A DNA stretch of 64,000 nt. Source: Glycomyces xiaoerkulensis. GTDB taxonomy: Bacteria; Actinomycetota; Actinomycetes; Mycobacteriales; Micromonosporaceae. Each line of letters begins with the position of its first letter. Position 1 is the first letter of the stretch. The stretch spans positions 62,001 through 126,000 of the forward strand of contig NZ_PGGV01000038.1 of the NCBI RefSeq assembly GCF_002798405.1, written 5' to 3'. Below are positions 46,078 through 54,870 of this stretch, in pieces. A program made the position numbers and the translations under genes. The notes under the pieces are model-generated. The model had not been told where the DNA came from. It made no database searches and saw only the letters and a program-made list of their open reading frames with translations.

Positions 46078-46917
46078 ATGGCACCGACGACCGCACCCAC
46101 CGTCACCCTGCTCCACGGCGCGGCGATGCCGCGGATCGGCCTCGGCACCTGGCCGATGGACGACGCCGAGGCCGAACGCGTGGTGGCCGACGCCTTCCAG
46201 GACGGCTACCGCCTGGTCGACACCGCCGAGAACTACGGCAACGAGCGCGGCGTCGGCCGCGGGGTCAAGGCCTCCGGCATCCCGCGCGACGAGGTCTTCG
46301 TGACCACCAAGTTCAACAAGCGCTGGCACGGTGTCGAAGCGGCCGCCGAGGCATGCGAGCGCAGCCTCGACCGGCTCGGCCTCGACTACGTCGACCTGCT
46401 GCTCATCCACTGGCCGAATCCCGACCAGGACCGCTACGTCGAGGCGTTCCAGGGGCTGATCCGGCTGCTGGAGCAGGGCGCGGTGAAGGCGATCGGCACC
46501 TCGAACTTCAAGCCCGCCCACCTCGACCGCGTCATCGCCGAGGCCGGGCGGGCCCCCGACGTCAACCAGATCCAGCTCAGCCCGCTCACCACGCGCGATG
46601 CGGCCCGCGATTACCACGCCGAGCACGGCATCGTCACCCAGTCGTGGTCCCCGATCGGCGGCCAGGGCGCCGACGTCCTGCGCCGTCCGGTGGTCGAGGC
46701 GCTCGCCGAGCGCTACGGGCGGACTCCGGCCCAGATCGTGCTGCGCTGGCACCTCGAACTCGGTCTGACCGCCGTGCCCAAATCCAGCCGTCCCGAGCGG
46801 TTCCGCCGGAACCTCGAGGTGTTCGACTTCTCGCTGTCGGCCGAGGACGTGGCGTCGCTGTCCGAGCTCGACGAGGGGGAGGCCTCCGCGGCCGACTCCG
46901 ACAAGTTCGGTCACTGA
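46078..46917 (+). CDS. Aldo/keto reductase
   Basis: A 279-residue NADPH-dependent oxidoreductase of the AKR5-type TIM-barrel family. The catalytic tetrad is visible: Asp in LVDTAENYGNE, its Tyr four residues on, Lys in VTTKF and His in LLIHWPNPD. The cofactor-binding SNF and PKSSRPERFRRN motifs are present. It probably reduces small keto or aldehyde compounds, as in the 2,5-diketogluconate reductase group. Single gene between the tmRNA terminator and the esterase. Confidence 0.9.
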   Translation: MAPTTAPTVTLLHGAAMPRIGLGTWPMDDAEAERVVADAFQDGYRLVDTAENYGNERGVGRGVKASGIPRDEVFVTTKFNKRWHGVEAAAEACERSLDRLGLDYVDLLLIHWPNPDQDRYVEAFQGLIRLLEQGAVKAIGTSNFKPAHLDRVIAEAGRAPDVNQIQLSPLTTRDAARDYHAEHGIVTQSWSPIGGQGADVLRRPVVEALAERYGRTPAQIVLRWHLELGLTAVPKSSRPERFRRNLEVFDFSLSAEDVASLSELDEGEASAADSDKFGH

Positions 46918-46963
46918 CCTCACTGGAGGCCCGTTCCCGGTCACGCTGCGCGAGAACGGAATA

Positions 46964-46977
46964 TGGGAGCGCTTGCC
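46964..46977 (+). promoter_or_regulatory. CebR-like operator half-match
   Basis: TGGGAGCGCTTGCC matches the first ten bases of the CebR/CelR cellobiose-repressor box TGGGAGCGCTCCCA known from Streptomyces and Thermobifida. It lies about 170 bases before a secreted esterase with a cellulose-binding module, beside an AT-rich stretch (46978-47003) that may be the promoter. Confidence 0.4.
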
Positions 46978-47148
46978 TATAGATATCAATCGATATAAAC
47001 TATGGGGACCCTCACGCGGCTTCCACCGAAAGCCCGAGCCTGAGTGGTCCCCGATCGGCGACGCCGCGGGCGCGGCACCCCCTCGCCCCGCCCTCGAACC
47101 CCCGGCGCCGCCGGCGGACCCGCCCCTGACCGAGATGAGGAAAAACCC

Positions 47149-48423
47149 ATGTCATCCACGATCAGATTGCGGCGCACCGCTGTCGCAGCAGTGACGGCCC
47201 TGCTGGTCGTCGCCGCCGCACTCGTCGCCGTCCTCCAGTCGAAACCGGCCGAAGCCGCGGAGCTGACCCGGGTCGGCGACTTCGGCGACAACCCCGGCGA
47301 CCTCGAGATGTACCTCTACGTCCCCGACAACGTCGCGCCCGAACCCGGCCTCCTGGTCGCGGTGCACTACTGCACCGGCACCGGCCCGGCCTTCCACGAC
47401 GGAACCCGGTACGCCGAACTCTCCGAACAGTACGGATACATCGTCGTCTACCCGTCGGTCACCCGCAGCAGCCAGTGCTTCGACGTCGCCTCCCCCGAAT
47501 CGCTGTCCGGCACCGGCGGCGACTCCGTCAGCATCAAGTCGATGGTCGACCACGTCCTGGCCGAATACGGTGCCGACCCCGACCGCGTCTACGCCACCGG
47601 CGTCTCCTCCGGCGCGATGATGACCAATGTCCTGCTCGGGGTCTACCCCGCCGTCTTCGCGGCCGGATCGGCCTACGCCGGCGTCCCCTACACCTGCTTC
47701 GCCACCGGAGGCGGCTCGGAGTGGAACTCCGAATGCGCCGACGGCGAGGTCGACCGCACCCCGCAGCAGTGGGGCGACGAGGTCCGCGACGCCAACCCCG
47801 GCTACAACGGCCCCTGGCCGCGCATGCAGACCTGGCACGGCACCGAGGACGAGACGCTCGCGTACCCCAACTTCAACGAGCAGATCGAGCAGTGGACCGA
47901 CGTCCACGGCACCGACCAGAACCCCGACCGGACCGACGCCCCGCAGTCGAACTGGACCCGCACCCGCTACGGCGGCACCGGCGGACAGGCCCCGGTCGAG
48001 GCGATCAGCATGCAGGGCACGCCCCACAACCTCCCGGTCCAGGAGACCGAAACGCTGCGGTTCCTCGGACTCGACACCGAACCGCCCGACGAGGCGACCA
48101 CCACCCCGCCCCGGACCACCGGCCCGCCGCCCGGCGGCGGCTGCTCGGCGGTGATCGAGGTGGTCAACGACTGGGGTTCGGGCTGGCAGGCCGACGTGTC
48201 GGTCACCGGGCCCGCCGACGGGTGGACGCTGGGCTGGACCTGGCCGGGAGACCAGGGCATCAGCAGCTCCTGGAACGCCCGGATCAGCGAATCCGAAGCG
48301 TCGGTGACCGCCTCCGATGTCGGCTGGAACGGCACCATCGCCTCCGGCCGGACCCGGCAGGTGTTCGGCTTCATCGGCAGTGGCCCGGCGACCGAACCCG
48401 CGGTCACCTGCACCGCCGCTTAG
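47149..48423 (+). CDS. Secreted PHB-depolymerase-type esterase with CBM2
   Basis: A 424-residue secreted esterase, probably acting on acetyl or feruloyl groups of plant xylan. A Sec signal (about 1-38, ending AEA) precedes an alpha/beta-hydrolase of the PHB depolymerase/feruloyl esterase family with nucleophile motif GVSSGAM and a catalytic His in GTPHNLP. A Thr/Pro linker (about 315-330) leads to a family 2 cellulose-binding module starting CSAVIEVVNDWGSGWQADV. GAGGA lies about nine bases before the ATG at 47149. Confidence 0.88.
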   Translation: MSSTIRLRRTAVAAVTALLVVAAALVAVLQSKPAEAAELTRVGDFGDNPGDLEMYLYVPDNVAPEPGLLVAVHYCTGTGPAFHDGTRYAELSEQYGYIVVYPSVTRSSQCFDVASPESLSGTGGDSVSIKSMVDHVLAEYGADPDRVYATGVSSGAMMTNVLLGVYPAVFAAGSAYAGVPYTCFATGGGSEWNSECADGEVDRTPQQWGDEVRDANPGYNGPWPRMQTWHGTEDETLAYPNFNEQIEQWTDVHGTDQNPDRTDAPQSNWTRTRYGGTGGQAPVEAISMQGTPHNLPVQETETLRFLGLDTEPPDEATTTPPRTTGPPPGGGCSAVIEVVNDWGSGWQADVSVTGPADGWTLGWTWPGDQGISSSWNARISESEASVTASDVGWNGTIASGRTRQVFGFIGSGPATEPAVTCTAA

Positions 48424-48438
48424 GGACCCCGACGGCCC

Positions 48439-48480
48439 GCGGTGCCGGTGGCCGCACCGATCTCCGGCCACCGGCACCGC
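48439..48480 (+). terminator. Terminator after esterase gene
   Basis: A perfect 15-base stem, 48439-48453 with 48466-48480, around a 12-base loop, 16 bases after the stop. No T tract. Confidence 0.78.
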
Positions 48481-48530
48481 ACTCCCGCGTTTCCAAGATG
48501 GAACGCCGATTCAGTTCGTAGTATCACTAC

Positions 48531-48974
48531 ATGCACACGCTGCTGGTGGTCCTGCACGTCCTGGTAGTCGTCGCGGTCGTCGGCCCGGCGATGCTGACGC
48601 CGTGGCTCGGCGAACGCGCGCTCCGGGCCCGCGACGGGGCGGCGGTGCACGCCGCCGGGCGCCGCACCATGCTGTTCAACGCGCTCACCCTGCTCGCCGC
48701 CGTGCTCGGCATCCTGGTGACGTCCACAAGCGATGACTACGCCTTCTCCGACCCGTGGCTGATCATCGCCTCGACCCTCTACGTCATAGCCGTGGTCAAC
48801 GGCGCGGCCCTGATCCCGAGCACGCTCGCGCGGATCGGCAAGGACCTCCAGGACGCGGACGGGGTGCTCGACGGCGAGGTGCTGGAGCAGCATCGGGGCC
48901 GGCTGCTCGCGCTGGCGGGGCTGAACCTGGTCTTCTACTCGGTGGTCATCATCCTGATGGCCTGGCGCCCTTGA
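48531..48974 (+). CDS. Four-helix membrane protein (DUF2269-like)
   Basis: A 147-residue integral membrane protein with about four helices (3-24, 47-66, 74-98, 126-145), the predicted layout of DUF2269. The N terminus MHTLLVVLHVLVVVAVVGPA resembles that family. TAGTAT (48519-48524) lies exactly six bases before the ATG with no Shine-Dalgarno. Its stop is three bases from the convergent yqgE stop. Function is unknown. Confidence 0.68.
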   Translation: MHTLLVVLHVLVVVAVVGPAMLTPWLGERALRARDGAAVHAAGRRTMLFNALTLLAAVLGILVTSTSDDYAFSDPWLIIASTLYVIAVVNGAALIPSTLARIGKDLQDADGVLDGEVLEQHRGRLLALAGLNLVFYSVVIILMAWRP

Positions 48975-48977
48975 GGA

Positions 48978-49562
48978 TCAATTGAGGCTGGGGTCGGACG
49001 GGTACTGAGCGACGGCCGCGAGCAGCCCGCCCTGGCGCCGCCACACCATCGACCACAGGTCTTCGGGGTTCTCCGAGAAGGGATCGGTCGGGAGTGCGTC
49101 GAAGACCATCCAGGCCCCCGCATCTATTTCGGACTCCAACTGCCCGGGGACCCAGCCGGCGTATCCGGCGAAGACCCGCATGCCCTCCAGCAGGTCGCCG
49201 ACCTCCTCGGGGTCGCGCGACAGGTCGAGGGTGCCGAGCCGGCCCAGCACCGGCCGGAACGCGTCCGACGCGGGGGCTTCGGCCTTGCTCCAGCCCAGCG
49301 CGATGGCGGCCTCCGGCTGCACCGGACCGCCTTCGAACAGTACGGCGGGGTCGCCCGCCAGCCCGCCCCAGTCGCCGAGGACGTCGGCCACCGGCATCTC
49401 GGTGGCGCGGTTGAGGACCACCCCCAGCACCCCGTCGGATTCGTGTCCGACTCCGATGACGACGGTCCGGTCGAAATTGGGGTCTTGCAGCGTTGGCGTG
49501 GCGACGAGGAGACTTCCGACGAACGATCTGGTTCGCGCCGGTGAAGTTTCGCGACTGACCAT
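48978..49562 (-). CDS. YqgE/AlgH-family protein
   Basis: A 194-residue cytosolic protein of the YqgE/AlgH (DUF179) family. Conserved segments: GSLLVATPTLQDPNFDRTVV (near residue 17), GVLGVVLNRATEMPV and FAGYAGWVPGQLESEI. AlgH affects transcription in Pseudomonas, but the biochemical role is unknown. GGAGGTGGAGCC ends at the ATG at 49562; an upstream in-frame codon at 49658 is poorly supported. Downstream of mca by 175 bases. Confidence 0.87.
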   Translation of the reverse strand: MVSRETSPARTRSFVGSLLVATPTLQDPNFDRTVVIGVGHESDGVLGVVLNRATEMPVADVLGDWGGLAGDPAVLFEGGPVQPEAAIALGWSKAEAPASDAFRPVLGRLGTLDLSRDPEEVGDLLEGMRVFAGYAGWVPGQLESEIDAGAWMVFDALPTDPFSENPEDLWSMVWRRQGGLLAAVAQYPSDPSLN

Positions 49563-49737
49563 GGCTCCACCTCCGTTCTGCGGCCGCTGCCGAGACTCGC
49601 GCGAGGCCCAATTGGCACGGTATCTCGCGGCAGCGTGCTTGCAACAACGTTCCCGCACTTTCCGAGGAAATACACCGTGGTGTCAGGAGCCCGACAGTTT
49701 ATCCCTAACGGATCGTGCGGCAAGGAGATACGCAGAG

Positions 49738-50616
49738 TCAGCGGAGTCCCGCGAACAGGTCGTCTTCGGGCAGGGTCGAAGGCACGTGGGAATCGACCAG
49801 TTCGTAGTCCTCGGTCGGCCACGCCCGCTGCTGGATCTCGCCGGGCACCGCGAACCAGAACCCCTCGGGGTCGACCTGGGTGGCGTGCGCCTTGAGCGCC
49901 GCGTCGCGGACCGGGAAGTACTCGGCGCACTCGACGCGCGTGGTGACCCGCTCGCTCTTGTCGCGGGCCCAGTCGCCGTCGAGCCAGGCGCCGTACGGCG
50001 ACTCGAGGCCGGCCTCGAGCAGGGCGTAGTGCATCGCCTCGATGCGGGCCTTGCCGAACGAGTGGCCGTAGTACAGCTTGAGTGGCTGCCAGGCCTCGCC
50101 GCGGTCGGGGTAGCGGTCGGGGTCGCCGGCGGCGCCGAAGGCCTCGATCGAGACTTCGTGGCACTTGACGTGGTCGGGGTGCGGGTAGCCGCCCTCCTCG
50201 TCGTAGGTGGTGACCACGTGCGGGCGGTAGGAGCGCATGATCTCGACCAGCGGCGCGGCGGCCTTCTCGGTCGGGACCAGATAGAAGGCGTCCTCGGGCA
50301 GCGGGATGTCCGAGCCGGGCAGCCAGCCGTCGGGGAGCCCGGAGTCGACGAAGCCGAGCCAGTGCTGCTCGACGCCGAGGATCTCGCGGGCCCGCGCCAT
50401 CTCCTCGTTCCGGATCCGCGGGAGGTCCGCCTGCACCTCGGGGCGGTCCATCTTGGGGTTGAGGACGTCCCCGCGCTCACCGCCGGTGCAGGTGACCACC
50501 AGGACTTCTATTCCTTCTCGGGAGTAGCGGGCCATCGTGGCGGCGCCTTTGCTCGATTCGTCGTCGGGGTGGGCGTGCACGCACATCAGGCGCAGGCTGC
50601 TGGTCGGGTGGGACAC
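49738..50616 (-). CDS. mca: Mycothiol S-conjugate amidase
   Basis: A 292-residue LmbE-type zinc amidase that cleaves mycothiol conjugates of toxins and drugs to a mercapturic acid plus GlcN-Ins for export. AHPDDESSKGA near the N terminus and YPHPDHVKCHEV carry the zinc ligands; TGGERGDVLN and YGHSF are Mca-type. It differs from the MshB copy at 5.9 kb. It is divergent from a DUF4307 gene with greA beyond, the same order as Rv1082-Rv1081c-Rv1080c apart from strand. Confidence 0.92.
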   Translation of the reverse strand: MSHPTSSLRLMCVHAHPDDESSKGAATMARYSREGIEVLVVTCTGGERGDVLNPKMDRPEVQADLPRIRNEEMARAREILGVEQHWLGFVDSGLPDGWLPGSDIPLPEDAFYLVPTEKAAAPLVEIMRSYRPHVVTTYDEEGGYPHPDHVKCHEVSIEAFGAAGDPDRYPDRGEAWQPLKLYYGHSFGKARIEAMHYALLEAGLESPYGAWLDGDWARDKSERVTTRVECAEYFPVRDAALKAHATQVDPEGFWFAVPGEIQQRAWPTEDYELVDSHVPSTLPEDDLFAGLR

Positions 50617-50779
50617 GGCGTTCTGACCTCACAGGTTGGGTGTCTCGCGTCGGCGATGTGGCGGTCTCGCAGCCGACGCGTACCGAATGCAGGTTGTCGG
50701 CTCTGGCATTCTGTGCAACGATACTCGATAATTGATTCTTCCCCGACCGACCGACGAGTCACGGCTAGAGAGCGGCCCG

Positions 50780-51220
50780 ATGAACGAGACCTTGACCACG
50801 GACGGGTCTGCGCCCGAAACGGGCGCCGTGGCCTACCCGCCCGGTCGCTACGGTCGCCGCCGTGAACCGCGCCGACGCCGCCCTGCCGTGGTCGCGGCGT
50901 TGACGGTCGCGGTGGTCGCCGCCGGCCTGGTCGCCGCCCTGCGCCTGGGCGATCTCTACGGGGGCGACTACTCGCCGCGGCTGCTCGCCTACGACACCTC
51001 GGTCCCGGGGCAGGTGACGATCAGCTTCGAAGTCTATAAGCCGGCCGGTGAGGGCGCGGTCTGCCTGGTCAGATCCCGCGACTTCAGCGGGGCCGAGATC
51101 GGCAGCGCGGAGGTGCCGATCCCGGCCGACGAACGGACCCGGGTCGAGACCGCCTACACCCTGGCGGTGACGGGGGATCCCAACACCGGCGAAGTCCCGC
51201 GGTGCCGGCAGGCGGACTGA
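50780..51220 (+). CDS. DUF4307-family membrane protein
   Basis: A 146-residue bitopic protein with a disordered, Arg-rich N terminus (YGRRREPRRRRPAVV, about 25-39), one helix (about 38-58) and an external beta-sandwich-like domain (70-146) with two Cys near its middle and end. Members neighbour mca and greA across Actinobacteria; the function is unknown. The ATG at 50780 follows GAGAG. A terminator separates it from greA. Confidence 0.8.
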   Translation: MNETLTTDGSAPETGAVAYPPGRYGRRREPRRRRPAVVAALTVAVVAAGLVAALRLGDLYGGDYSPRLLAYDTSVPGQVTISFEVYKPAGEGAVCLVRSRDFSGAEIGSAEVPIPADERTRVETAYTLAVTGDPNTGEVPRCRQAD

Positions 51221-51233
51221 TCATCTGGCTTCG

Positions 51234-51266
51234 GCCCGCCGCACCGTTCCCGGTCGGCGGGCTTTT
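51234..51266 (+). terminator. Rho-independent terminator before greA
   Basis: GCCCGCCG (51234-51241) pairs with CGGCGGGC (51255-51262), followed by TTTT. A classical hairpin with T tract, ending the DUF4307 transcript. Confidence 0.82.
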
Positions 51267-51335
51267 CGCTACTCACAGGCTGCTACGCAGCATCGCTTCA
51301 GAGCACGGATCGCAACATTCGGAGGATTTGGACAT

Positions 51336-51830
51336 ATGGCTACTGACAGCAACCAGAGCACCTGGCTGACCCAGGAGGCCTACGATCGGCTCAAGGGCGA
51401 GATGGACGAGCTCATCGCGAACCGCCCCGTCATGGCCGCCGAGATCAACGCCCGCCGGGAGGAGGGCGACCTCCGTGAGAACGGCGGCTACCACGCCGCC
51501 AAGGAGGAGCAGGGCAAGCAGGAGGGGCGCATCCGCCAGCTCGAGGACCTGCTGCGCAACGCGAAGGTGGGCGAGGCCGGTGCCAGCGACGTGATCCAGA
51601 TCGGCACCGTGGTCACCGTCGCCTTCGACGGCGACCCCGACGACGCCGAGAAGTTCCTCCTGGGCTCGCGCGAGATCGGCGCGACGACGGACCTGACCGT
51701 CTACAGCCCCGATTCGGCCCTGGGCGAGGCCATCCTGGGCCACAAGGAGGGCGACACGGTCTCCTACCAGGCGCCGGGCGGGATGGAGCTGTCGGTGAAG
51801 ATCATCGGCACCGAATCCTTCGCAGCCTAG
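51336..51830 (+). CDS. greA: Transcription elongation factor GreA
   Basis: A 164-residue factor that rescues backtracked RNA polymerase by stimulating transcript cleavage. The N-terminal coiled-coil hairpin (about 8-80) includes WLTQEAYDRLKGEMDELIA and the acidic tip motif RREEGDLRENGGY; the C-terminal FKBP-like domain has ISPDSALGEAILGHKEGD-type strands (here YSPDSALGEAILGHKEGD). GGAGG lies ten bases before the ATG. Its own terminator follows. Confidence 0.96.
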   Translation: MATDSNQSTWLTQEAYDRLKGEMDELIANRPVMAAEINARREEGDLRENGGYHAAKEEQGKQEGRIRQLEDLLRNAKVGEAGASDVIQIGTVVTVAFDGDPDDAEKFLLGSREIGATTDLTVYSPDSALGEAILGHKEGDTVSYQAPGGMELSVKIIGTESFAA

Positions 51831-51837
51831 ACCGGTT

Positions 51838-51862
51838 CCGGCGCCCGGAGTGCGGGCGCCGG
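51838..51862 (+). terminator. Terminator after greA
   Basis: A perfect ten-base stem, 51838-51847 with 51853-51862, closes a GAGTG loop eight bases after the greA stop. It lies 56 bases short of the convergent ABC ATPase stop. Confidence 0.75.
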
Positions 51863-51918
51863 CCGGCCGATCCCCGAAGCGGTCGAGGTGCCCTCAGCAG
51901 GCCCCTCGGCCGCTTTTC

Positions 51919-53193
51919 TCAAGCCCGCTGGGTCCAGCCGACGTCGATGCGCTTGCCGAACTTGTCGAAGTAGTGCAGCGCGTCCATGTGGACCGCCGCG
52001 GTGATCGGCTGGCCGGCCGAGATGGGGATGTGCGGGGGCAGCCGGAAGACCAGGTCGGCAGGCTTGCGGATGGGGCCGGTGTCCTCTTGGCGGGGCTCGC
52101 TGGAGGGGGCGCCGAAGCCGGAGAACAGGCCGGTCAGCCGCCGGCGCGGCTTGGAGCCGTTCTTGGCCAGGTCGGGCTTGTCGCCGATCCCGTCGGGCAC
52201 GATCGCGGTCGCGCCGACGTCGAGGAACACGAGGGTCTCGTGGCCGTGGTGCTCGTAGAACCGCACCCGGCCCTGCAGCGACTGGCCGGGCTGGCCCTCG
52301 GCGACCGGCGCGAGGGCCTCGGCGCGGCAGCCCACCACGATGTTCTCGCCGTGGTAGCGGGCGACCGCCCGCCCGCGCAGATCGTGCCAGGGCAGCCGCA
52401 GCTCCTGGTCGCCGAATTCGAGTGCGACGTAACGGTCGAGGTAGACGTTGACGCGGGCCTCGAGCAGGTTCATGCGGGGGGTGCCGAGGAACGCGGCGAC
52501 GTACATGGTCGCCGGCCGCTCGTAGACCTCGTCGGGGGTCCCCACGTCCTGGAGCACGCCCTTGCGCAGGACGGCCACGCGGTCGGCCATCGTGAGGGCC
52601 TCGGTCTGGTCGTGGGTGACGTAGAGGGTGGTGGAGTCGTGGCGGCGCACGAGGGAGGAGATCTCGGTGCGCAGCTCGGCCCTGAGTCCAATATCGAGGT
52701 TCGACAGCGGCTCGTCCATGAGGAACAGCTTCGGGCGCCGCACCAGGGCCCGGCCCATTGCCACGCGCTGCTGCTGACCGCCGGAGAGTTGTCCGGGTTT
52801 GCGTTCGAGCAGATCGCTGATGCCCAATGCCCCCGCCATATCACCGACCGCTTCGGTGACGGGTCGGGAACCGTTCCTTTTGCCGAGTTTCAAAGGGAAT
52901 CCGATGTTTTCGCCCACGGACATATGGGGATAAAGCGCAAATGTCTGGAAGATCATCGCTGCATTGCGCTCGCGCGGGGGCAGATCATTGGCGTACGCGC
53001 CGTCGAGGAGGATGTCACCGTCGCTCGGCGCCTCCAGTCCGGCCACCATTCGCAGCACGGTCGACTTGCCGCACCCCGAGGGACCGAGAAGCACCAGGAA
53101 CTCCCCGTGGTTGACTTCCAGATTCAAAGAGTCCACGGCCAGGGTATCGCCGGGGAACACCTTCGAGACGTTCTTCAGCGTGACAGCAGTCAC
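51919..53193 (-). CDS. Sugar ABC transporter ATPase (MsiK/UgpC-like), orphan
   Basis: A 424-residue ABC ATPase of the MalK/MsmK/UgpC branch. Walker A is GPSGCGKST, the signature LSGGQQQRVAMGRA, Walker B LFLMDEPLSNLD and the switch His is in VTHDQTEALT. The C-terminal TOBE/MalK regulatory domain (about 240-424) carries an unusual charged insertion near residues 335-370 (KNGSKPRRRLTG). No permease or binding protein is adjacent, as for streptomycete MsiK, which energises several sugar importers; that shared role is inferred. GGAG lies six bases before the GTG. Confidence 0.88.
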   Translation of the reverse strand: MTAVTLKNVSKVFPGDTLAVDSLNLEVNHGEFLVLLGPSGCGKSTVLRMVAGLEAPSDGDILLDGAYANDLPPRERNAAMIFQTFALYPHMSVGENIGFPLKLGKRNGSRPVTEAVGDMAGALGISDLLERKPGQLSGGQQQRVAMGRALVRRPKLFLMDEPLSNLDIGLRAELRTEISSLVRRHDSTTLYVTHDQTEALTMADRVAVLRKGVLQDVGTPDEVYERPATMYVAAFLGTPRMNLLEARVNVYLDRYVALEFGDQELRLPWHDLRGRAVARYHGENIVVGCRAEALAPVAEGQPGQSLQGRVRFYEHHGHETLVFLDVGATAIVPDGIGDKPDLAKNGSKPRRRLTGLFSGFGAPSSEPRQEDTGPIRKPADLVFRLPPHIPISAGQPITAAVHMDALHYFDKFGKRIDVGWTQRA

Positions 53194-53652
53194 CGTTTAC
53201 TCCAGGGGTTCAAAGGGGACCGGTGGTTTGTGTTCGCCAAGTGAAACGGATTCATCGACGAGGTTTACTAGGCGTAGCTTAAGCCTTGCTACCGCAGTAA
53301 GTGTCAGGGGCCACCCTTATCGCTGCGGGTGAACCGAGAGCCACGGAAGGTGTCTCCTTCCGCGTTACCGTTCCGGGGCGGTCGCCCGGTGGTAACCGGG
53401 CGGTCATTCTGAGTATCGTAACCGGTTTCAAGGATCGATGCACACCTTGAGCAGGGCCGCGCGAGAAATTCGTTTCCCATCGGCCCGACTCGCCGCCCGA
53501 TCGGCCACGAAAACGCGCGCCCAAGTGGTCGACTATAACCGAATCACCCAATGTCACTGCAACCCAATCAAAACAGCGACCATTGCAGCCCGATGCCGAA
53601 ACCGCCGCCGCGCCGCGGGCCGCCCGGGTCGCCCGCGACCTACGATCGAGGC
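53194..53652. other. Divergent region with long structured leader
   Basis: Holds promoters for the ABC ATPase (minus) and ilvA (plus). A minus-strand TATAGT (53540-53535) would give an ATPase leader of about 330 bases containing two clear hairpins: CGGAAGG/CCTTCCG (53344-53362) and CGCCCGGT/ACCGGGCG (53383-53402). A palindromic AACCGGTT near 53423 is another candidate site. The long leader is unusual in this window, where many genes are leaderless. TACGAT (53641-53646) serves ilvA. Confidence 0.5.
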
Positions 53653-54867
53653 GTGACCGAGCTCGTTTCACTCGACGACATCCGCGCCGCCGCGGCCGCC
53701 CTCGAAGGCGTAGTCAGGCGCACCCCCATGGAGCCCGCCCGCGACCCGGTGCTGGCGGGCGTCCACCTCAAGTGCGAGAACCTCCAGAGAGCGGGCTCGT
53801 TCAAGATCCGCGGGGCCTACATGCGGGTCTCGCGCCTCAGCCCCCGTCAGCGCGAGCGCGGTGTCGTGGCCGCCAGCGCCGGCAACCACGCCCAAGGCGT
53901 CGCCCTGGCCGCCTCCACGCTCGGCGCCCGCGCCACCGTCTTCATGCCCGCCGGCGCCCCGCTGCCCAAGGTCGCCGCCACCAAGGGCTACGGCGCCGAG
54001 GTCGTACTCGGCGGCCACACCGTCGACGAGGCCCTCCGGGACGCCCACCGCTTCGCCGAGGAGACCGGTGCGACCCTGATCCACCCGTTCGACCACCGCG
54101 ACATCGTCGCCGGGCAGGGCACGATCGCCCTGGAGATCCTCGAGCAGGTGCCCGAGACCGGCACGATCGTCGCCTCGGTCGGGGGCGGGGGACTGGCCGC
54201 CGGCGTCGCCGCCGCCGCGAAGCAACTCCGGCCCGACGTCCGGATCATCGGCGTCCAGGCCGAGGGCGCCGCCGCCTACCCCGACTCGCTCGCGGCAGGC
54301 AGGCCGGTGCGACTGGACAAGATGCAGACCATCGCCGACGGCATCGCGGTCGGCAAGCCCGGCGAGGTCCCCTTCGCCCACGTCGCCGACCTGGTCGACG
54401 AGATCGCCACCGTGACCGAAGAGGACATCAGCCGCGCCCTGCTCTCCCTGCTGGAGCGCAACAAACTCGTAGTCGAACCGGCCGGCGGGGTCGCCTACGC
54501 CGCCCTCCTCAACTGCTCGATCGCCTTCGACGCCCCCGCGGTCGCGGTGCTCTCGGGCGGCAACATCGACCCGCTGCTGCTGATGCGGCTGATCGAGCAC
54601 GGCCTGGCCGCCTCCGGCCGGTTCCTGCGCTGCAACCTCCGCTGCCGCGACCGGCCCGGCACGCTCGCCTCGGTACTCCAGCTCGTGGGCACCCGCGGCG
54701 GCAACATCGTCGACGTCTACCACCAGCGCTCCGACCCGCGCCTGTCGGTCGGGGAAGTCTCAGTGGACCTCTCGATCGAGACCCGGGGCCCCGAACACGC
54801 CGCCGAAATCGTTGCGGCCCTGCGCGACGCCGACTACTTTTTGACGGTGGCCGGCTCTAGCATCTGA
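53653..54867 (+). CDS. ilvA: Threonine ammonia-lyase
   Basis: A 404-residue PLP enzyme deaminating threonine to 2-oxobutyrate, the entry to isoleucine. The PLP Lys lies in GSFKIRGAYMR near residue 55, the Ser/Gly phosphate loop in SVGGGGLAAGV, and a C-terminal ACT-type domain (about 325-404, RDRPGTLASVLQLVG) suggests the regulated or catabolic form. TACGAT lies six bases before the GTG at 53653; the extension to 53551 is rejected. ung follows after three bases. Confidence 0.92.
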   Translation: MTELVSLDDIRAAAAALEGVVRRTPMEPARDPVLAGVHLKCENLQRAGSFKIRGAYMRVSRLSPRQRERGVVAASAGNHAQGVALAASTLGARATVFMPAGAPLPKVAATKGYGAEVVLGGHTVDEALRDAHRFAEETGATLIHPFDHRDIVAGQGTIALEILEQVPETGTIVASVGGGGLAAGVAAAAKQLRPDVRIIGVQAEGAAAYPDSLAAGRPVRLDKMQTIADGIAVGKPGEVPFAHVADLVDEIATVTEEDISRALLSLLERNKLVVEPAGGVAYAALLNCSIAFDAPAVAVLSGGNIDPLLLMRLIEHGLAASGRFLRCNLRCRDRPGTLASVLQLVGTRGGNIVDVYHQRSDPRLSVGEVSVDLSIETRGPEHAAEIVAALRDADYFLTVAGSSI

Positions 54868-54870
54868 CCC

